A stretch of DNA of 64,000 nucleotides from Leptospira dzoumogneensis. GTDB taxonomy: Bacteria; Spirochaetota; Leptospiria; Leptospirales; Leptospiraceae. The stretch is from NCBI RefSeq assembly GCF_004770895.1, contig NZ_RQHS01000015.1:71589-135588 (forward strand), written 5' to 3'. Position numbers and translations under genes: made by a program. This document shows positions 8,741 through 18,220 of this stretch, piece after piece (position 1 is the stretch's first letter; every line of letters begins with the position of its first letter). Below the pieces are notes generated by a model, which was not told the origin of the DNA, did no database searches, and was given only the letters and a program-made list of their open reading frames with translations.

Positions 8741-10774
8741 TTATTTAACCCTATGAGCAAAGACAACGTCCGGGATCCGTTTCAAATTGCCTAGGATCTC
8801 CTTTAATTGGTCCAAATGTTCCACTTCTATCATGAAGCGGGCCATCAAAGTATCTTTTTGTACTGTAGAAGCTCCTGCTTCCAAAATATTCGTTTGGGTC
8901 CCGGAGATACTTTTTACCATCTCTAGATAAATTCCCTGACGATCCTTTGCTTTCACTTCCACCCGAACTGGCACAGGTTCCGTTTGGCCATAGTCCCAAT
9001 CCACGGTGATCTGCCTGAGTTGTTCTTCTTCTCTTTGTTTTAAAGCGACACTACAGTTCTTCTTATGAACGGAAACACCACGTCCTCTAGTTACAAAACC
9101 GATGATCTGGTCCCCAGGAAGAGGAGAACAACAACCGGAAAGTCGCACAGGAATATCACGTAGTCCCGCTACCAAAATTTTCCCGCCTGCGACCTGGCCT
9201 TGTGCCTGAGTTTGTTTAGAAACTTTTTCGGAAGGTTTACGTTTAAGTTCTTCTAATACTTCCGCGTTGAGAGTAAGTTCTGCCGCACTCTCTGCACCTT
9301 GTGCAAGATCCTTGCTTGTCTCTTCTCTGAGTTTTCTAAAATAAGCGCGTAACTTTTGTCTGGCAGAAGGAGTTTTAACGATACGAAGCCAGATGGGAGA
9401 AGGTTTGGATCTTTTGTCCACTACAACTTCTACCTGATCACCACTGCGTAGTTCCGTACGAAGAGGGATCATTCTACCGTTGATCTTTGCTCCCTTACAA
9501 TGCAAACCCACATCGGTATGGATCCTAAATGCGAAGTCTAGAACTGTAGCACCTTTTGGAAGTTGTATAATCTCTCCCTTAGGAGTGAAAACGAATACTT
9601 CATCTTCGTGAAGATCGTATTTTAATTCTTCTAAAAATTCTTTAGGATCTAAAGCGGAATCCTGCCAAGTCTGTAGGACTTCCAACCACTTAACCGTTAG
9701 ATGTCTTTCATTAGCGTGGGTTTTACCTTCTTTATAGACCCAATGGGCAGCGATCCCGAATTCGGCGATCGCATTCATCTCTGCGGTACGGATCTGCACC
9801 TCCAAAGGTTTCCCATCGGGACCGATCACCGTGGTATGAAGTGATTGGTACATATTCGTCTTAGGAGTTGCGATATAATCCTTAAATCTTCCCGGAACAG
9901 GAGACCAAAGTGTATGCACAATTCCTAATACTCCGTAACAATCCTTGATCTCATCCGTAACGATACGGATCGCTCTTAGATCGAAAATTTCATCGAAGGT
10001 TTTTTCCTTCGTTTTCATCTTACGATAGATGGAGAAAAAATGTTTCGCCCTTCCTTCTACATTCGCGTTGATCTGTATTTCAGCGAGTCTCTGTTTCAGG
10101 ATGAGCTGTAATTTTTCTATATAATCTTCTCTTTCTGATTTTTTAGCGCTGATACGCTTTTTAATGTCCTGGTATTCTTCCGGAAAGATAACCTGGAACG
10201 CTAGATCTTCTAGTTCAGATTTAACCGAGTAGATACCGAGTCTTCCTGCGATTGGAGCGTATAAGGAAAGAGTTTCGTTTGCGATCCTTCTCTGTTTTTC
10301 AGGAGGTTGGAAAGAAAGAGTCCTCATATTATGGGTCTTATCCGCAAGTTTGATCAGAATGACCCGAATATCCTGGATGGTCGCGATGATGATCTTTCTG
10401 ATATTCTCGGCAGCTTCCGTTTCTTTGGATTGGCTTTTGATCTGAGAAATTTTAGTAACACCTTCCACAAGTTGAGTGATCTCTGTTCCGAAGTCACGGA
10501 CCATATCTTCTCTTGTGTATTTTGTGTCCTCGATCACATCATGAAGGATCCCTGCGGAGATTACCTTCTCATCCAGTCCCAACTCATATAAAATAAAACC
10601 TACTTGGAGAGGATGAACGATATAAGGTTCACCAGAAAGACGGAACTGTCCCTGGTGAGAATCTTCGGAAACCTTATAGGCTTTTTCGATCATTTCCAAG
10701 GCTTCGGGACCCATGGTTTCCCGAACCCCTTCGATTAACATTTCTTTGGTGGCAGGAGCCTTAACAAATCCCAT
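8741..10774 (-). CDS. relA/spoT: bifunctional (p)ppGpp synthetase/hydrolase
   Basis: 677 residues with the complete RSH domain order. An HD hydrolase occupies about 25-180 (His54, HD at 78-79, ED at 82-83), and the synthetase spans about 230-370 with RFKDYIATPKTNMYQSLHTT. A TGS domain lies near 395-460 (VFVFTPKGEIIQLPKGATVL), a conserved CCSPLPGDQI zinc-type region near 555, and an ACT domain at the C-terminus. The hydrolase residues look intact, so it should both make and degrade the alarmone. It follows nadC by two bases, implying cotranscription. Confidence 0.95.
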   Translation of the reverse strand: MGFVKAPATKEMLIEGVRETMGPEALEMIEKAYKVSEDSHQGQFRLSGEPYIVHPLQVGFILYELGLDEKVISAGILHDVIEDTKYTREDMVRDFGTEITQLVEGVTKISQIKSQSKETEAAENIRKIIIATIQDIRVILIKLADKTHNMRTLSFQPPEKQRRIANETLSLYAPIAGRLGIYSVKSELEDLAFQVIFPEEYQDIKKRISAKKSEREDYIEKLQLILKQRLAEIQINANVEGRAKHFFSIYRKMKTKEKTFDEIFDLRAIRIVTDEIKDCYGVLGIVHTLWSPVPGRFKDYIATPKTNMYQSLHTTVIGPDGKPLEVQIRTAEMNAIAEFGIAAHWVYKEGKTHANERHLTVKWLEVLQTWQDSALDPKEFLEELKYDLHEDEVFVFTPKGEIIQLPKGATVLDFAFRIHTDVGLHCKGAKINGRMIPLRTELRSGDQVEVVVDKRSKPSPIWLRIVKTPSARQKLRAYFRKLREETSKDLAQGAESAAELTLNAEVLEELKRKPSEKVSKQTQAQGQVAGGKILVAGLRDIPVRLSGCCSPLPGDQIIGFVTRGRGVSVHKKNCSVALKQREEEQLRQITVDWDYGQTEPVPVRVEVKAKDRQGIYLEMVKSISGTQTNILEAGASTVQKDTLMARFMIEVEHLDQLKEILGNLKRIPDVVFAHRVK

Positions 10775-10776
10775 TC

Positions 10777-11649
10777 TTAGGTCCTTATATCCAAACCAAG
10801 ATCCAAAAATCTGGTAGTATGAGTCAGGTATCCCATGCTCACTCCTACTCCAGGAAATTCGGACAATGCTTCTAATTTTTCAGGAGTGATCCCTCCGGAA
10901 CATTCTATTAGGATTTTAGGATTTTTTTCTTTTACCCTTCGGAACGCTTCTCGTGTATCAGGTATATTAAAATTATCTAATAATAAAACGTCCGGTTCCG
11001 CTTCGAGTGCGTCTTCCAATTGATCCAAGGAATCTATTTCCAATTCCACCATTCTTCCCGGAAAATTGGATCTGATCTTTCCTACTGGGATTTTTGCAGA
11101 TCCGAATAAAGCCAAATGATTGTCTTTGATCATCGCCATTTCAGAAAGATCCAATCTATGGTTGGAACCTCCGCCGCAATACACCGCATACTTTGCAAGT
11201 TTCCTGTAACCTGGGAGTGTCTTTCTGGTATCCAGGATCATTATACCCTTAGACCCGTACTGATCCACGATCTTTCTAGTCGAAGTAGAAATACCGGAAA
11301 GATATTGTAAGAAGTTTAGAAGGATCCTTTCTACACGCAGCATGGAGAGGAGACTGCCTTGTATCTCTGCGATCTTATCCCCTTTGACGAATTTTTCTCC
11401 GTCTTTAAAGAAGAAGTTAAACTGCAAATCTCCGTCGGAAAGTTTGGAGAGCACCAGAGAGACACCGCTTCCGCAGAGAATACCTTCTTCCCTTGCATTT
11501 AAGTACGCGATCGCTTTTTGATCTGGAGAGAATAAGGAAACAGACGTTATATCTTGGTCAGGACAATCCTCGTCCCATGCCATTTTAGCCAGGGGAAAAT
11601 AATCCTCTGCGCTCGTCTCTGATATAGGCTTAGTATAAGCCCTCTTCAC
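10777..11649 (-). CDS. nadC: nicotinate-nucleotide pyrophosphorylase (carboxylating)
   Basis: 290 residues. It has the quinolinate phosphoribosyltransferase core TRKTLPGYRKLAKYAVYCGG followed by HRLDLSEMAMIKDNH, with the Arg, Lys and His phosphate and quinolinate ligands in place, and ends in the usual IECSGGI barrel strand. It converts quinolinate and PRPP to nicotinate mononucleotide in de novo NAD synthesis. The start is a GTG. Pairing with relA/spoT through a two-base gap is seen; a functional link between NAD supply and the stringent response is only a guess. Confidence 0.95.
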   Translation of the reverse strand: MKRAYTKPISETSAEDYFPLAKMAWDEDCPDQDITSVSLFSPDQKAIAYLNAREEGILCGSGVSLVLSKLSDGDLQFNFFFKDGEKFVKGDKIAEIQGSLLSMLRVERILLNFLQYLSGISTSTRKIVDQYGSKGIMILDTRKTLPGYRKLAKYAVYCGGGSNHRLDLSEMAMIKDNHLALFGSAKIPVGKIRSNFPGRMVELEIDSLDQLEDALEAEPDVLLLDNFNIPDTREAFRRVKEKNPKILIECSGGITPEKLEALSEFPGVGVSMGYLTHTTRFLDLGLDIRT

Positions 11650-11726
11650 TTGGAATTCACCGCTAAGTAAAACTGTTTCGAATAATAAATGAGGATCAAG
11701 CGGAATTCGAAATTTTCATACTCCGT

Positions 11727-11756
11727 AAAAAAGAAAGGCCCGGAAAAATCCGAGCC
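11727..11756 (-). terminator. rho-independent terminator after the LysM lipoprotein gene
   Basis: On the minus strand GGCTCGGA and TCCGGGCC pair with one mismatch around a T-rich loop, followed by TTTCTTTTTT. It sits 37 bp downstream of the stop codon at 11794. Confidence 0.75.
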
Positions 11757-11793
11757 TCACATTCGTTAGAGTTGCTAAAATATTAGACTTATA

Positions 11794-13377
11794 TTAACGA
11801 GCTTCTTCGTCGCTTTCTTGTTCACCAGAATCGGAAGGCTGCTCATTTTCTGTAGAAGGTGCTGGAGTAGAAGGCTCTTCTTCTTCCGGTTCTTGCTCAG
11901 AAGTGGAAGCTGGAGGAGTTGTAGTCTCTTCCTTCTTCTCCTCTGGTGTAGAAGCTTCTACTTTGTCGCTTCCAGTCTGCTTTTTAGGATCGAATTTAGT
12001 GGATCCTTTAGCAGGTGGAATTAGCAATACTTGTTTAGGATAGATCAAGTTTGGATTTTTGATCTTTCCGCGGTTCGCATCATAGATACGTTTCCAAAGT
12101 TTAGAAGTACCGTAATGTTGTTTGTAAGCGGAAATTCTCCAGAGGCAATCTGCAGGAATTTTCTTACGAACTACGTATTTTTTCCAACCTTCAGGAAGTT
12201 CTCCGGAAGAAGAAGCAGTTGAATCTTCTCCTTTTCTGGTGGAAGAAGAACTAGAATCTCCTGCATCACCTTTGCGGCCCGCAACTGAAGATCCAGTGCG
12301 TAATCTTTCTGCGATATCATCAGACTGATCTACTACGATTCGAGAGAGTCTGATCGCTTCTTCCGATCTACCGATAGAATCTTCGTATTTTTCGGAAGAA
12401 TATAGATCTTCTGCGGAAGCTAAAGACTCATCCGCTGCTTTTAAGTTCTCGTCCGCTCTTTGGTAAGAAGTTTGGAGATCTTTGCTGGATTTCAGTTTGG
12501 ACTGATCGATCCCGGAAAGTTTATCCTTAGCTTTTCCGATAGAATCTTTTGCTTCTGCCTTCTTCTTGAGTGCGTAAGCTTGGATGTTTTTAGCTACAAG
12601 TTCTGCTGATTTTTTGCGAATATCATCTACTTCGGAATAACCTTCTTTGATCTTTCCTTCGTCGATTTTCGCCTTAGCAGCATTCAAACGTTCTCTAGTT
12701 TGAGAAACTTCTGGGTCCCCACCACCCGCATATCTGTCCGCATCATCCAGATTTTTTTCGATATCTGCAAGAGAATCGATCAACTGTTGTTTTTGGGAAA
12801 GAGCCAAAGACTTGGCATCAGTTGCCGCTTTTTTGGACTCTAAATATTTTTTATTACTTTGTTCGAACTGATCGAAAGCAGCAAGACGAGTCTTGAGTTT
12901 TGCATCGTCTCCGGATTCCTTAGAATAGGATTCCAAAGTGCGATCTGCATTATCTCTTAGAGTGTCCCCTTCTTTCTTAAGCTCTACTGCATTATTATAA
13001 GGTTCTGCAGCGAGTTGAGAAGCATAAGCCTCATCCGCTTCATTGATAGCGGTGTTAGCCTGAGTCTTAGAATCCTCAGTCAATTGAGGATAAGATTTTT
13101 CTAATGCATCATACGCCTTACTTTTTGCGTATTCGGCGCTTTTTTTGGTCTCGCCTAAGTCTTCGTTGGAAGCTTTTTCATGAGCAGTCAAAAGACTTTT
13201 GCGAGCTTCCTCGAATTCTCCGGAAGCGTATCTTTCTGCACCTGCGTCTTTAGCGCGAGTGATAGCGGTTTTTGCTTCCGCCAATTCTTTTACGGGTAGT
13301 TCCGACCCACAGGCAACTAGGAATCCTAAAACTCCCAGTACCAATGATGGGAACGATATAGCTCGAAAAGTTTTCAT
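11794..13377 (-). CDS. lipoprotein with helical repeats and C-terminal LysM domain
   Basis: 527 residues. A signal peptide ends in LVAC (Cys23), so the protein is lipidated. Residues 30-360 are almost entirely helical, Ala/Lys/Glu/Asp-rich and repetitive, resembling TPR-like or coiled rods. Residues about 395-455 form a LysM domain (CLWRISAYKQHYGTSKLWKR, then NPNLIYPKQVLLIP), which binds peptidoglycan. The tail of about 70 residues is Pro/Glu/Ser/Thr-rich and probably disordered. It likely bridges the membrane and the cell wall. It closes a run with fur, tgt and the STAS gene and is followed by a clear terminator. Confidence 0.82.
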   Translation of the reverse strand: MKTFRAISFPSLVLGVLGFLVACGSELPVKELAEAKTAITRAKDAGAERYASGEFEEARKSLLTAHEKASNEDLGETKKSAEYAKSKAYDALEKSYPQLTEDSKTQANTAINEADEAYASQLAAEPYNNAVELKKEGDTLRDNADRTLESYSKESGDDAKLKTRLAAFDQFEQSNKKYLESKKAATDAKSLALSQKQQLIDSLADIEKNLDDADRYAGGGDPEVSQTRERLNAAKAKIDEGKIKEGYSEVDDIRKKSAELVAKNIQAYALKKKAEAKDSIGKAKDKLSGIDQSKLKSSKDLQTSYQRADENLKAADESLASAEDLYSSEKYEDSIGRSEEAIRLSRIVVDQSDDIAERLRTGSSVAGRKGDAGDSSSSSTRKGEDSTASSSGELPEGWKKYVVRKKIPADCLWRISAYKQHYGTSKLWKRIYDANRGKIKNPNLIYPKQVLLIPPAKGSTKFDPKKQTGSDKVEASTPEEKKEETTTPPASTSEQEPEEEEPSTPAPSTENEQPSDSGEQESDEEAR

Positions 13378-13418
13378 TTGTTTTGCACCAGCCAGAGGAT
13401 CGTTAGAGTGTGCCTTAC

Positions 13419-13754
13419 TTATTTGAAGGCAGCGACTGCATCAGCTTCGTTATCAAAGATCTCGAAGAATGATGTTAATTTAGTTAATTCAAATACCTTT
13501 CTTACGGAACCCGCAACGTTGATAATTTTAAGTCCACCCTGGTATTTTTTTAAGTTAGAGAGGCTGGAAATCAAAGCACCGATTCCGGATGAGTCGATAT
13601 AAGAGACCTTTTCCAGATTGATAATCGTATAGTATTTCTGCTCTTCAATGAGCTTTGCGATCACATCCTTAATCTCAGGGGCGTTGTATAAATCGATCTC
13701 CCCATTGATGTCCAGAATGACGATGTTACCGCTTTCCCTTCTGGTGATTTCCAT
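13419..13754 (-). CDS. STAS-domain anti-sigma factor antagonist
   Basis: 111 residues forming a single STAS domain of SpoIIAA/RsbV type. The phosphorylatable serine lies in SYIDSSGIGALIS. In characterised systems the unphosphorylated protein captures an anti-sigma kinase and frees a sigma factor, and a PP2C phosphatase reverses the phosphorylation. A SpoIIE-type phosphatase gene lies in this window at 32321-33424, but no kinase is adjacent, so pairing is speculative. The ribosome site AAAGGAG lies 13 bases from the ATG. It is placed between tgt and the LysM lipoprotein gene on the same strand. Confidence 0.9.
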   Translation of the reverse strand: MEITRRESGNIVILDINGEIDLYNAPEIKDVIAKLIEEQKYYTIINLEKVSYIDSSGIGALISSLSNLKKYQGGLKIINVAGSVRKVFELTKLTSFFEIFDNEADAVAAFK

Positions 13755-13823
13755 AAAAAATCAGCAACTCCTTTCTTTATCTGTTTGAACCATCCTACAA
13801 TAGGGGGGTCATTCTCTATATAG

Positions 13824-14948
13824 TCAACGAGAAATTTCCGGTCTTTCGTACAAATTTTTCCATTTAACGAAAAACTCGCTGAAATTTCCAACTTCGATGG
13901 AATGTCGAAGTTCTTTCATGAACTTTTTCATAAAATGCAGATTATGGTACGTGCTCAAGGAAAATGCGCTTAGCTCTTTCACGTGATGCAGGTGTCTGAT
14001 ATACCCAATGCTGTATCTTTTACACACTTTACATTCGCATTCCGGGTCCATCGGCTCATCTAGAAGCTTCCATTTCTCATTTCTGAGATTCACTTTTCCT
14101 TGAGAGGTGAATACTTGCCCATTTCTAGCGTTGCGGGTGGGAAGAACACAGTCAAACATGTCGACTCCGTTCCGAACTCCTTCCAAAATATCCGGAACAG
14201 TTCCTACTCCCATCAGATATAATGGTCTAGTCCTGTCGGTATAGGAGGAAATTCCTTCCATAGTTCTAATAAAATCAGGTCTCGGTTCTCCCACGGAAAG
14301 ACCTCCGATCGCAATTCCTGAGAATGGGAGTGATCGGATCTTGTCCAGACTTTCCAATCTCAGATCTAAATTGGTTCCACCTTGGAAAATCCCGAATAGA
14401 AATTGATTACGTTTGTCTTTCATCCAGTAATTCACGGCTTCTTCTGCCCAGCGATGAGTTCTGTCTAAAGCGTCTTTGATCCTAGAAACAGTTCCATCTC
14501 CCGGAGGACAATCGTCCAGCACCATCATAATGTCGGAACCGATCGCTCTTTGGATATCGATCACTTTCTGGGGTGTGAAAAAATGAGGACTTCCGTCTAT
14601 ATGAGAGCGGAACTCCACTCCTTCTTGTTTGAATTTTACGAGAGAATTCAGGCTGAAAACTTGGAAACCACCGCTGTCAGTGAGCAGAGCCTTTTTGTAC
14701 GAAACAAAGTTTTTAAGTCCGCCGAATTTTTCCAGGACCTCTGTGCCCGGACGAAGATATAGATGATATGTATTTCCTAAGATCAGTTCGTAACCTAACT
14801 CATCTATATCGTCGGAATCCAGGGACTTGACGGCACCTCTTGTGCCCACAGGCATAAAAACTGGTGTTGGAATTTCTATTCCGTTGAGAGATAAGGTTCC
14901 GGTGCGAGCGAAAGAATTTGGATCCGAAACCCTGGATCTATAGATCAT
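13824..14948 (-). CDS. tgt: tRNA-guanine (queuine/preQ1) transglycosylase
   Basis: 374 residues. It shows [12 protein letters not shown] (general-base Asp), [16 protein letters not shown] (nucleophile Asp) and a zinc site made by [19 protein letters not shown]. It swaps G34 for preQ1 in tRNAs with GUN anticodons. I use the ATG at 14948, which overlaps the fur stop as ATGA, rather than an ATG-less extension of ten residues inside fur. The coupling to a Fur-family regulator is tight but functionally unexplained. Confidence 0.95.
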   Translation of the reverse strand: MIYRSRVSDPNSFARTGTLSLNGIEIPTPVFMPVGTRGAVKSLDSDDIDELGYELILGNTYHLYLRPGTEVLEKFGGLKNFVSYKKALLTDSGGFQVFSLNSLVKFKQEGVEFRSHIDGSPHFFTPQKVIDIQRAIGSDIMMVLDDCPPGDGTVSRIKDALDRTHRWAEEAVNYWMKDKRNQFLFGIFQGGTNLDLRLESLDKIRSLPFSGIAIGGLSVGEPRPDFIRTMEGISSYTDRTRPLYLMGVGTVPDILEGVRNGVDMFDCVLPTRNARNGQVFTSQGKVNLRNEKWKLLDEPMDPECECKVCKRYSIGYIRHLHHVKELSAFSLSTYHNLHFMKKFMKELRHSIEVGNFSEFFVKWKNLYERPEISR

Positions 14949-15433
14949 TTTTTGTTCGGACAATTCGGATCCAAACAAGTGCCGTAAATATTTAAACTAT
15001 GACCGGTGATCTTAAATCCGTTGCTTGCAGCAGCCTGCTCTTGCAACTGTTCGATCCTTTCATCCATGAATTCTACGATCCTGCCGCAGTCTCCACAGAT
15101 AATATGATCGTGATGAGTATGACCTATGATATGTTCGTAATACTTATAATCTTGGCCGAAATTATGCTCCTGCAATAATTTCGCTTCCACCATGATGGAT
15201 AGAATTCTGTAAATGGTGGCCTTGGAAATTTTATCCCTCTGGTCCTTGAATTCTTCCAAGAGGCTTTCCGCAGTAAAGTGATTGTGCAGGGAGAAAATAC
15301 GTTCTGCGACTAACATCCTTTGGTTGGTGATCTTCAGTCCCTTCTTCTGTAAGTAATCAGAAAAAGTTTTCATCTCCATCCGGATGGAATCGTCTACGGT
15401 TTTCAGAATTTCAGTTTCTCGATCTTTATTCAT
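14945..15433 (-). CDS. Fur-family metalloregulator (Fur/PerR type)
   Basis: 162 residues with an N-terminal winged helix ([16 protein letters not shown], then [17 protein letters not shown]) and a dimerisation domain holding [18 protein letters not shown]. The C-terminal CLDPNC supplies the second half of a structural Cys4 zinc site. Metal ligands of the regulatory site (His-rich HTHHDH) are present. Fur, PerR and Zur cannot be separated safely by eye, and leptospires carry several paralogues. No good ribosome site precedes the first ATG; a start about 18 codons later is possible. It heads a run with tgt. Confidence 0.85.
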   Translation of the reverse strand: MNKDRETEILKTVDDSIRMEMKTFSDYLQKKGLKITNQRMLVAERIFSLHNHFTAESLLEEFKDQRDKISKATIYRILSIMVEAKLLQEHNFGQDYKYYEHIIGHTHHDHIICGDCGRIVEFMDERIEQLQEQAAASNGFKITGHSLNIYGTCLDPNCPNKK

Positions 15434-15572
15434 TTTTCAGGAGAAGATGGAACTAGTTTGCAGAATTTTCCTTTCGGATCAAGGAATTTCGAGTGTTCAC
15501 ATTCTTTTCCACAATTTAAGATCCGGTTATGAGAATTATCAAGTGGAATTTCATTTTTAGGAAATGAAATAC

Positions 15573-16133
15573 TTACTCTTCCTCACCTTCTATCTTGCCC
15601 GCTATAGAATAGTACCAGGCTCTTTCCAATTCTTCTGCGATACGGACCGCAAGAATTTTGAGTAATCTGGTCTGGGCCTGGCCCTCTGTTTCCATAAAAC
15701 CAACTTGGTCCGAGTAGATAATTCTCGCGGGGATTTCAGTTCTTTCTAATGGAATTTTTTCGCCCCCGGCTTTTTGGAGTTCCACCTTACAGACTACGAA
15801 CATCTCTTTACTCAGTTGCTGGCCGCCCTGATCCAAAAGAGCTCCTACCTGTTGGTAATGACTGACCTCTCCGTAGATACGATATGCGGCTTGGGATTTC
15901 TCCCTAGTCTGGATAAATCTTCCTCTATAATTGATCTCTTGTTTTACCAGATCGGAAAGAGTGGTATGCATTGCGATCCCATAAGAATTGTTCCGAAAAT
16001 TCTGCACATACACGGTGCGTTTGGAATCCGGGATGGGAATGCCGTCAATTTTAGGAGGATTGCCGGGCTCCCGAGTCATATAAGTGCAAGAACTTAGGCA
16101 AAATACCAGAAAAATCGGAACTAAAATCCTCAT
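15573..16133 (-). CDS. LptE-like outer membrane lipoprotein
   Basis: 186 residues from the ATG at 16133, giving a short signal peptide and lipobox CLSSC (Cys16). The remainder resembles the LptE/LptE-like fold of bacteria outside the Enterobacteria: a conserved VYVQNFRNNSYG, then TTLSDLVKQEINYRGRF, an alternating beta region and a C-terminal helix. LptE plugs the LptD pore that delivers LPS to the outer membrane, and leptospires make LPS. Assignment is by pattern only. A longer version beginning at 16184 would collide with the start of the divergent peptidase gene. Confidence 0.6.
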   Translation of the reverse strand: MRILVPIFLVFCLSSCTYMTREPGNPPKIDGIPIPDSKRTVYVQNFRNNSYGIAMHTTLSDLVKQEINYRGRFIQTREKSQAAYRIYGEVSHYQQVGALLDQGGQQLSKEMFVVCKVELQKAGGEKIPLERTEIPARIIYSDQVGFMETEGQAQTRLLKILAVRIAEELERAWYYSIAGKIEGEEE

Positions 16134-16267
16134 AACATCATGCTTTTCCCGGAGTACAGAGAGGCAAGGATAAAGTGCAGACATTCAGTCACCACCCAAA
16201 GAGCCTTCCGGTAAATTTCTCAGATTTCAGGCTTTACAATTTAGAGGAACCGGATCTGAATTCGCAA

Positions 16268-18076
16268 ATGGGAAAAAATTTCCTAAAACTTTTTCCACTG
16301 ATCTCACTTCGATCCGGGTTCCTAATTCTTCTGCTCTTGCTTTCAGGAGGAGAAGGTAATGCAGGCGAAACCGATCCTAAAGTATCTGCAGTTTCCCCCA
16401 ATTTAAAGACAAGTCCTACGGTTCAAAAAAATATTTGGGACGATCTAACACCAGAGGTTTTAGCTGATCTGGGAAATTTAGGTTTTCCAATGGAGATGGA
16501 AACCCCCATCTCAGGTTCCTATGCGGAATACAGAGTGCACCATCTTCATATGGGATGTGATTTTAAAACATTTCACACGAACGGGATCGCGGCAATCTCT
16601 CCATTCCAAGGATATGTAGAATCGATAGGCCAATCCACAAAAGGATACGGTTCTAATATAATTTTAAGATCTTCAGGTTCCAATTTAAAGGCAAAGTTTG
16701 CCCACTTACTGGACTTCAAAGGTTTCAGAAAGGACCTAGATCTACTGAGAGAAGCTTTGGCATTACTCAGCGGCGGGGAGTTTCAGGTAAAACTTTCTCC
16801 AGGTTCTTATAATCTCCCCAAAGGAGAAAATATAGCAAGGTTAGGTGAATCGGGAACAGGGGTCAGCCACCTTCATTTTGAATTACATTTACCTAATGGA
16901 ACTTTAAATCCTCTCCCCTATTTGCCCTTAAGAGGAAAGGACAGATATTCCCCGGAACTTTTATTACTATACGTGGACTCCGAAGATGGAGTGCAGGCAA
17001 GACTACCATTAGAAAAAAAGGGCGAAGGCAAATTTACACTTCCAGGAAATCAAAAACTGAATTTGGCGGGAGGAGTTCGCTTTAGGTTGGGAGCCTACGA
17101 CCAAATGACCTCTCGCAACAAAAACAATTTATTCTTTGCAGGACTCTATAAGGACGAGACAACTTTATACGAAAGATCCTTCCGAGGAATGAGCTATGAA
17201 GAAGCAAGGATCCATCATGATATCTTCGACTCGAACCGATCTTCTTTAAATCCACCCGTTTATGTTTATAATCTATTCCCTGCAAAAGGACCTAGCATCG
17301 ACCTTAGGAATTTCGAAACTGGAAGTATAGTCAAGCTGACTCTCAAAGCATCGGATCACGCAGGAAATCATTCCATTCTCCCCTTAGAAATAGAAGTCGG
17401 GACCATCCATACCAAAAAACCATCCATTACAAAAACTGAATTTAATTCCTCGGATGGGATCCTAAAGATCAAAACTCCCAACAAGACGACCTATGGGCAA
17501 GGCTCCTTGGTCTTCAAAAAAATCGAAAAATTGGAAGAAGATCTGAAACTACCGGAAGGACTCAAATCAAAGGGTTCCATTTACGAATTAGAATCTTCCG
17601 ACCTCTCTTGGGTGGGAGAAGCTGAACTTACATGGAGAGGCGCAAGCTTAGGTAAAAAAGACGGGATCTATATCTACGATAAGGCTTCTAAAAAATGGTC
17701 CGCCTTAAAACAAAAAGGCCAAATTGTATTACTCACTAAGCTTGGGGCATTAGCAATTCTGACGGATGACGCAAAACCTGCAGTGAATTATCCATACCTG
17801 ATCACAAGACATAGAAGGATCAAGGGCCAGGAAGAAGAAGGTGTCGAAGAAAGATTATACACGGTTTCCGACACAGGCTCCGGGTATGCAGGCGGCGCGG
17901 AAGTTTTGTTAGAAGGGGAAATTTACCCCAGTGAATTCGATGCAGACCGCAAAATGCTGATCATCAAATTCCCCAAAACTTTCTCTGCATGGAAAAAGTA
18001 CATGTTACTTCAGATCCGGATCAAAGATCGCGCAGGAAATTCTTCCGATTGGTTTACTGATCTGGTGAGATTTTAG
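16268..18076 (+). CDS. exported M23 (LytM-like) metallopeptidase family protein
   Basis: About 602 residues. A hydrophobic leader precedes an M23 domain near residues 75-215. His94 and Asp98 form HMGCD, and H201-L-H203 forms the second zinc motif in SHLHFELHLPNG, so the catalytic set looks complete. Family members cut peptidoglycan cross-bridges, and some act as scaffolds. The remaining 380 residues are beta-rich, including two calcium-like or Ig-like stretches (KASDHAGNHS and IKDRAGNSSDWF), perhaps wall or membrane docking modules. A GTG at 16175 with AAGGA upstream would add 31 residues; I prefer the ATG because it yields a normal signal peptide. Confidence 0.8.
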   Translation: MGKNFLKLFPLISLRSGFLILLLLLSGGEGNAGETDPKVSAVSPNLKTSPTVQKNIWDDLTPEVLADLGNLGFPMEMETPISGSYAEYRVHHLHMGCDFKTFHTNGIAAISPFQGYVESIGQSTKGYGSNIILRSSGSNLKAKFAHLLDFKGFRKDLDLLREALALLSGGEFQVKLSPGSYNLPKGENIARLGESGTGVSHLHFELHLPNGTLNPLPYLPLRGKDRYSPELLLLYVDSEDGVQARLPLEKKGEGKFTLPGNQKLNLAGGVRFRLGAYDQMTSRNKNNLFFAGLYKDETTLYERSFRGMSYEEARIHHDIFDSNRSSLNPPVYVYNLFPAKGPSIDLRNFETGSIVKLTLKASDHAGNHSILPLEIEVGTIHTKKPSITKTEFNSSDGILKIKTPNKTTYGQGSLVFKKIEKLEEDLKLPEGLKSKGSIYELESSDLSWVGEAELTWRGASLGKKDGIYIYDKASKKWSALKQKGQIVLLTKLGALAILTDDAKPAVNYPYLITRHRRIKGQEEEGVEERLYTVSDTGSGYAGGAEVLLEGEIYPSEFDADRKMLIIKFPKTFSAWKKYMLLQIRIKDRAGNSSDWFTDLVRF

Positions 18077-18215
18077 TTTTAGAGACGCGGAGTTTAAAAA
18101 AGCCGCAAAGAAATTCTCACGCAGAGGCACAGAGTCGCGGAGAATTGTTAGCATGTAGGAACTCCTACAAGACTCTCTGCGTCTTCGCGGCTCTGCGTGA
18201 ACTTGTTTTTACTCT
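18077..18215. repeat. intergenic palindromic repeat, copy B
   Basis: Occupies the gap between two convergent genes. TCACGCAGAGGCACAGAG faces CGGCTCTGCGTGA across an apex holding TGTAGGAACTCCTACA at 18154-18169. The hairpin could end both transcripts, though neither side has a clean T-run. Confidence 0.7.
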
Positions 18216-18220
18216 GCGCC

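Noticed and set aside
15548..15570. ATTTCATTT/AAATGAAAT stem after the LptE-like gene
   Set aside because: Weak AT-only stem without a T-run on the minus strand, so not supported as a terminator.
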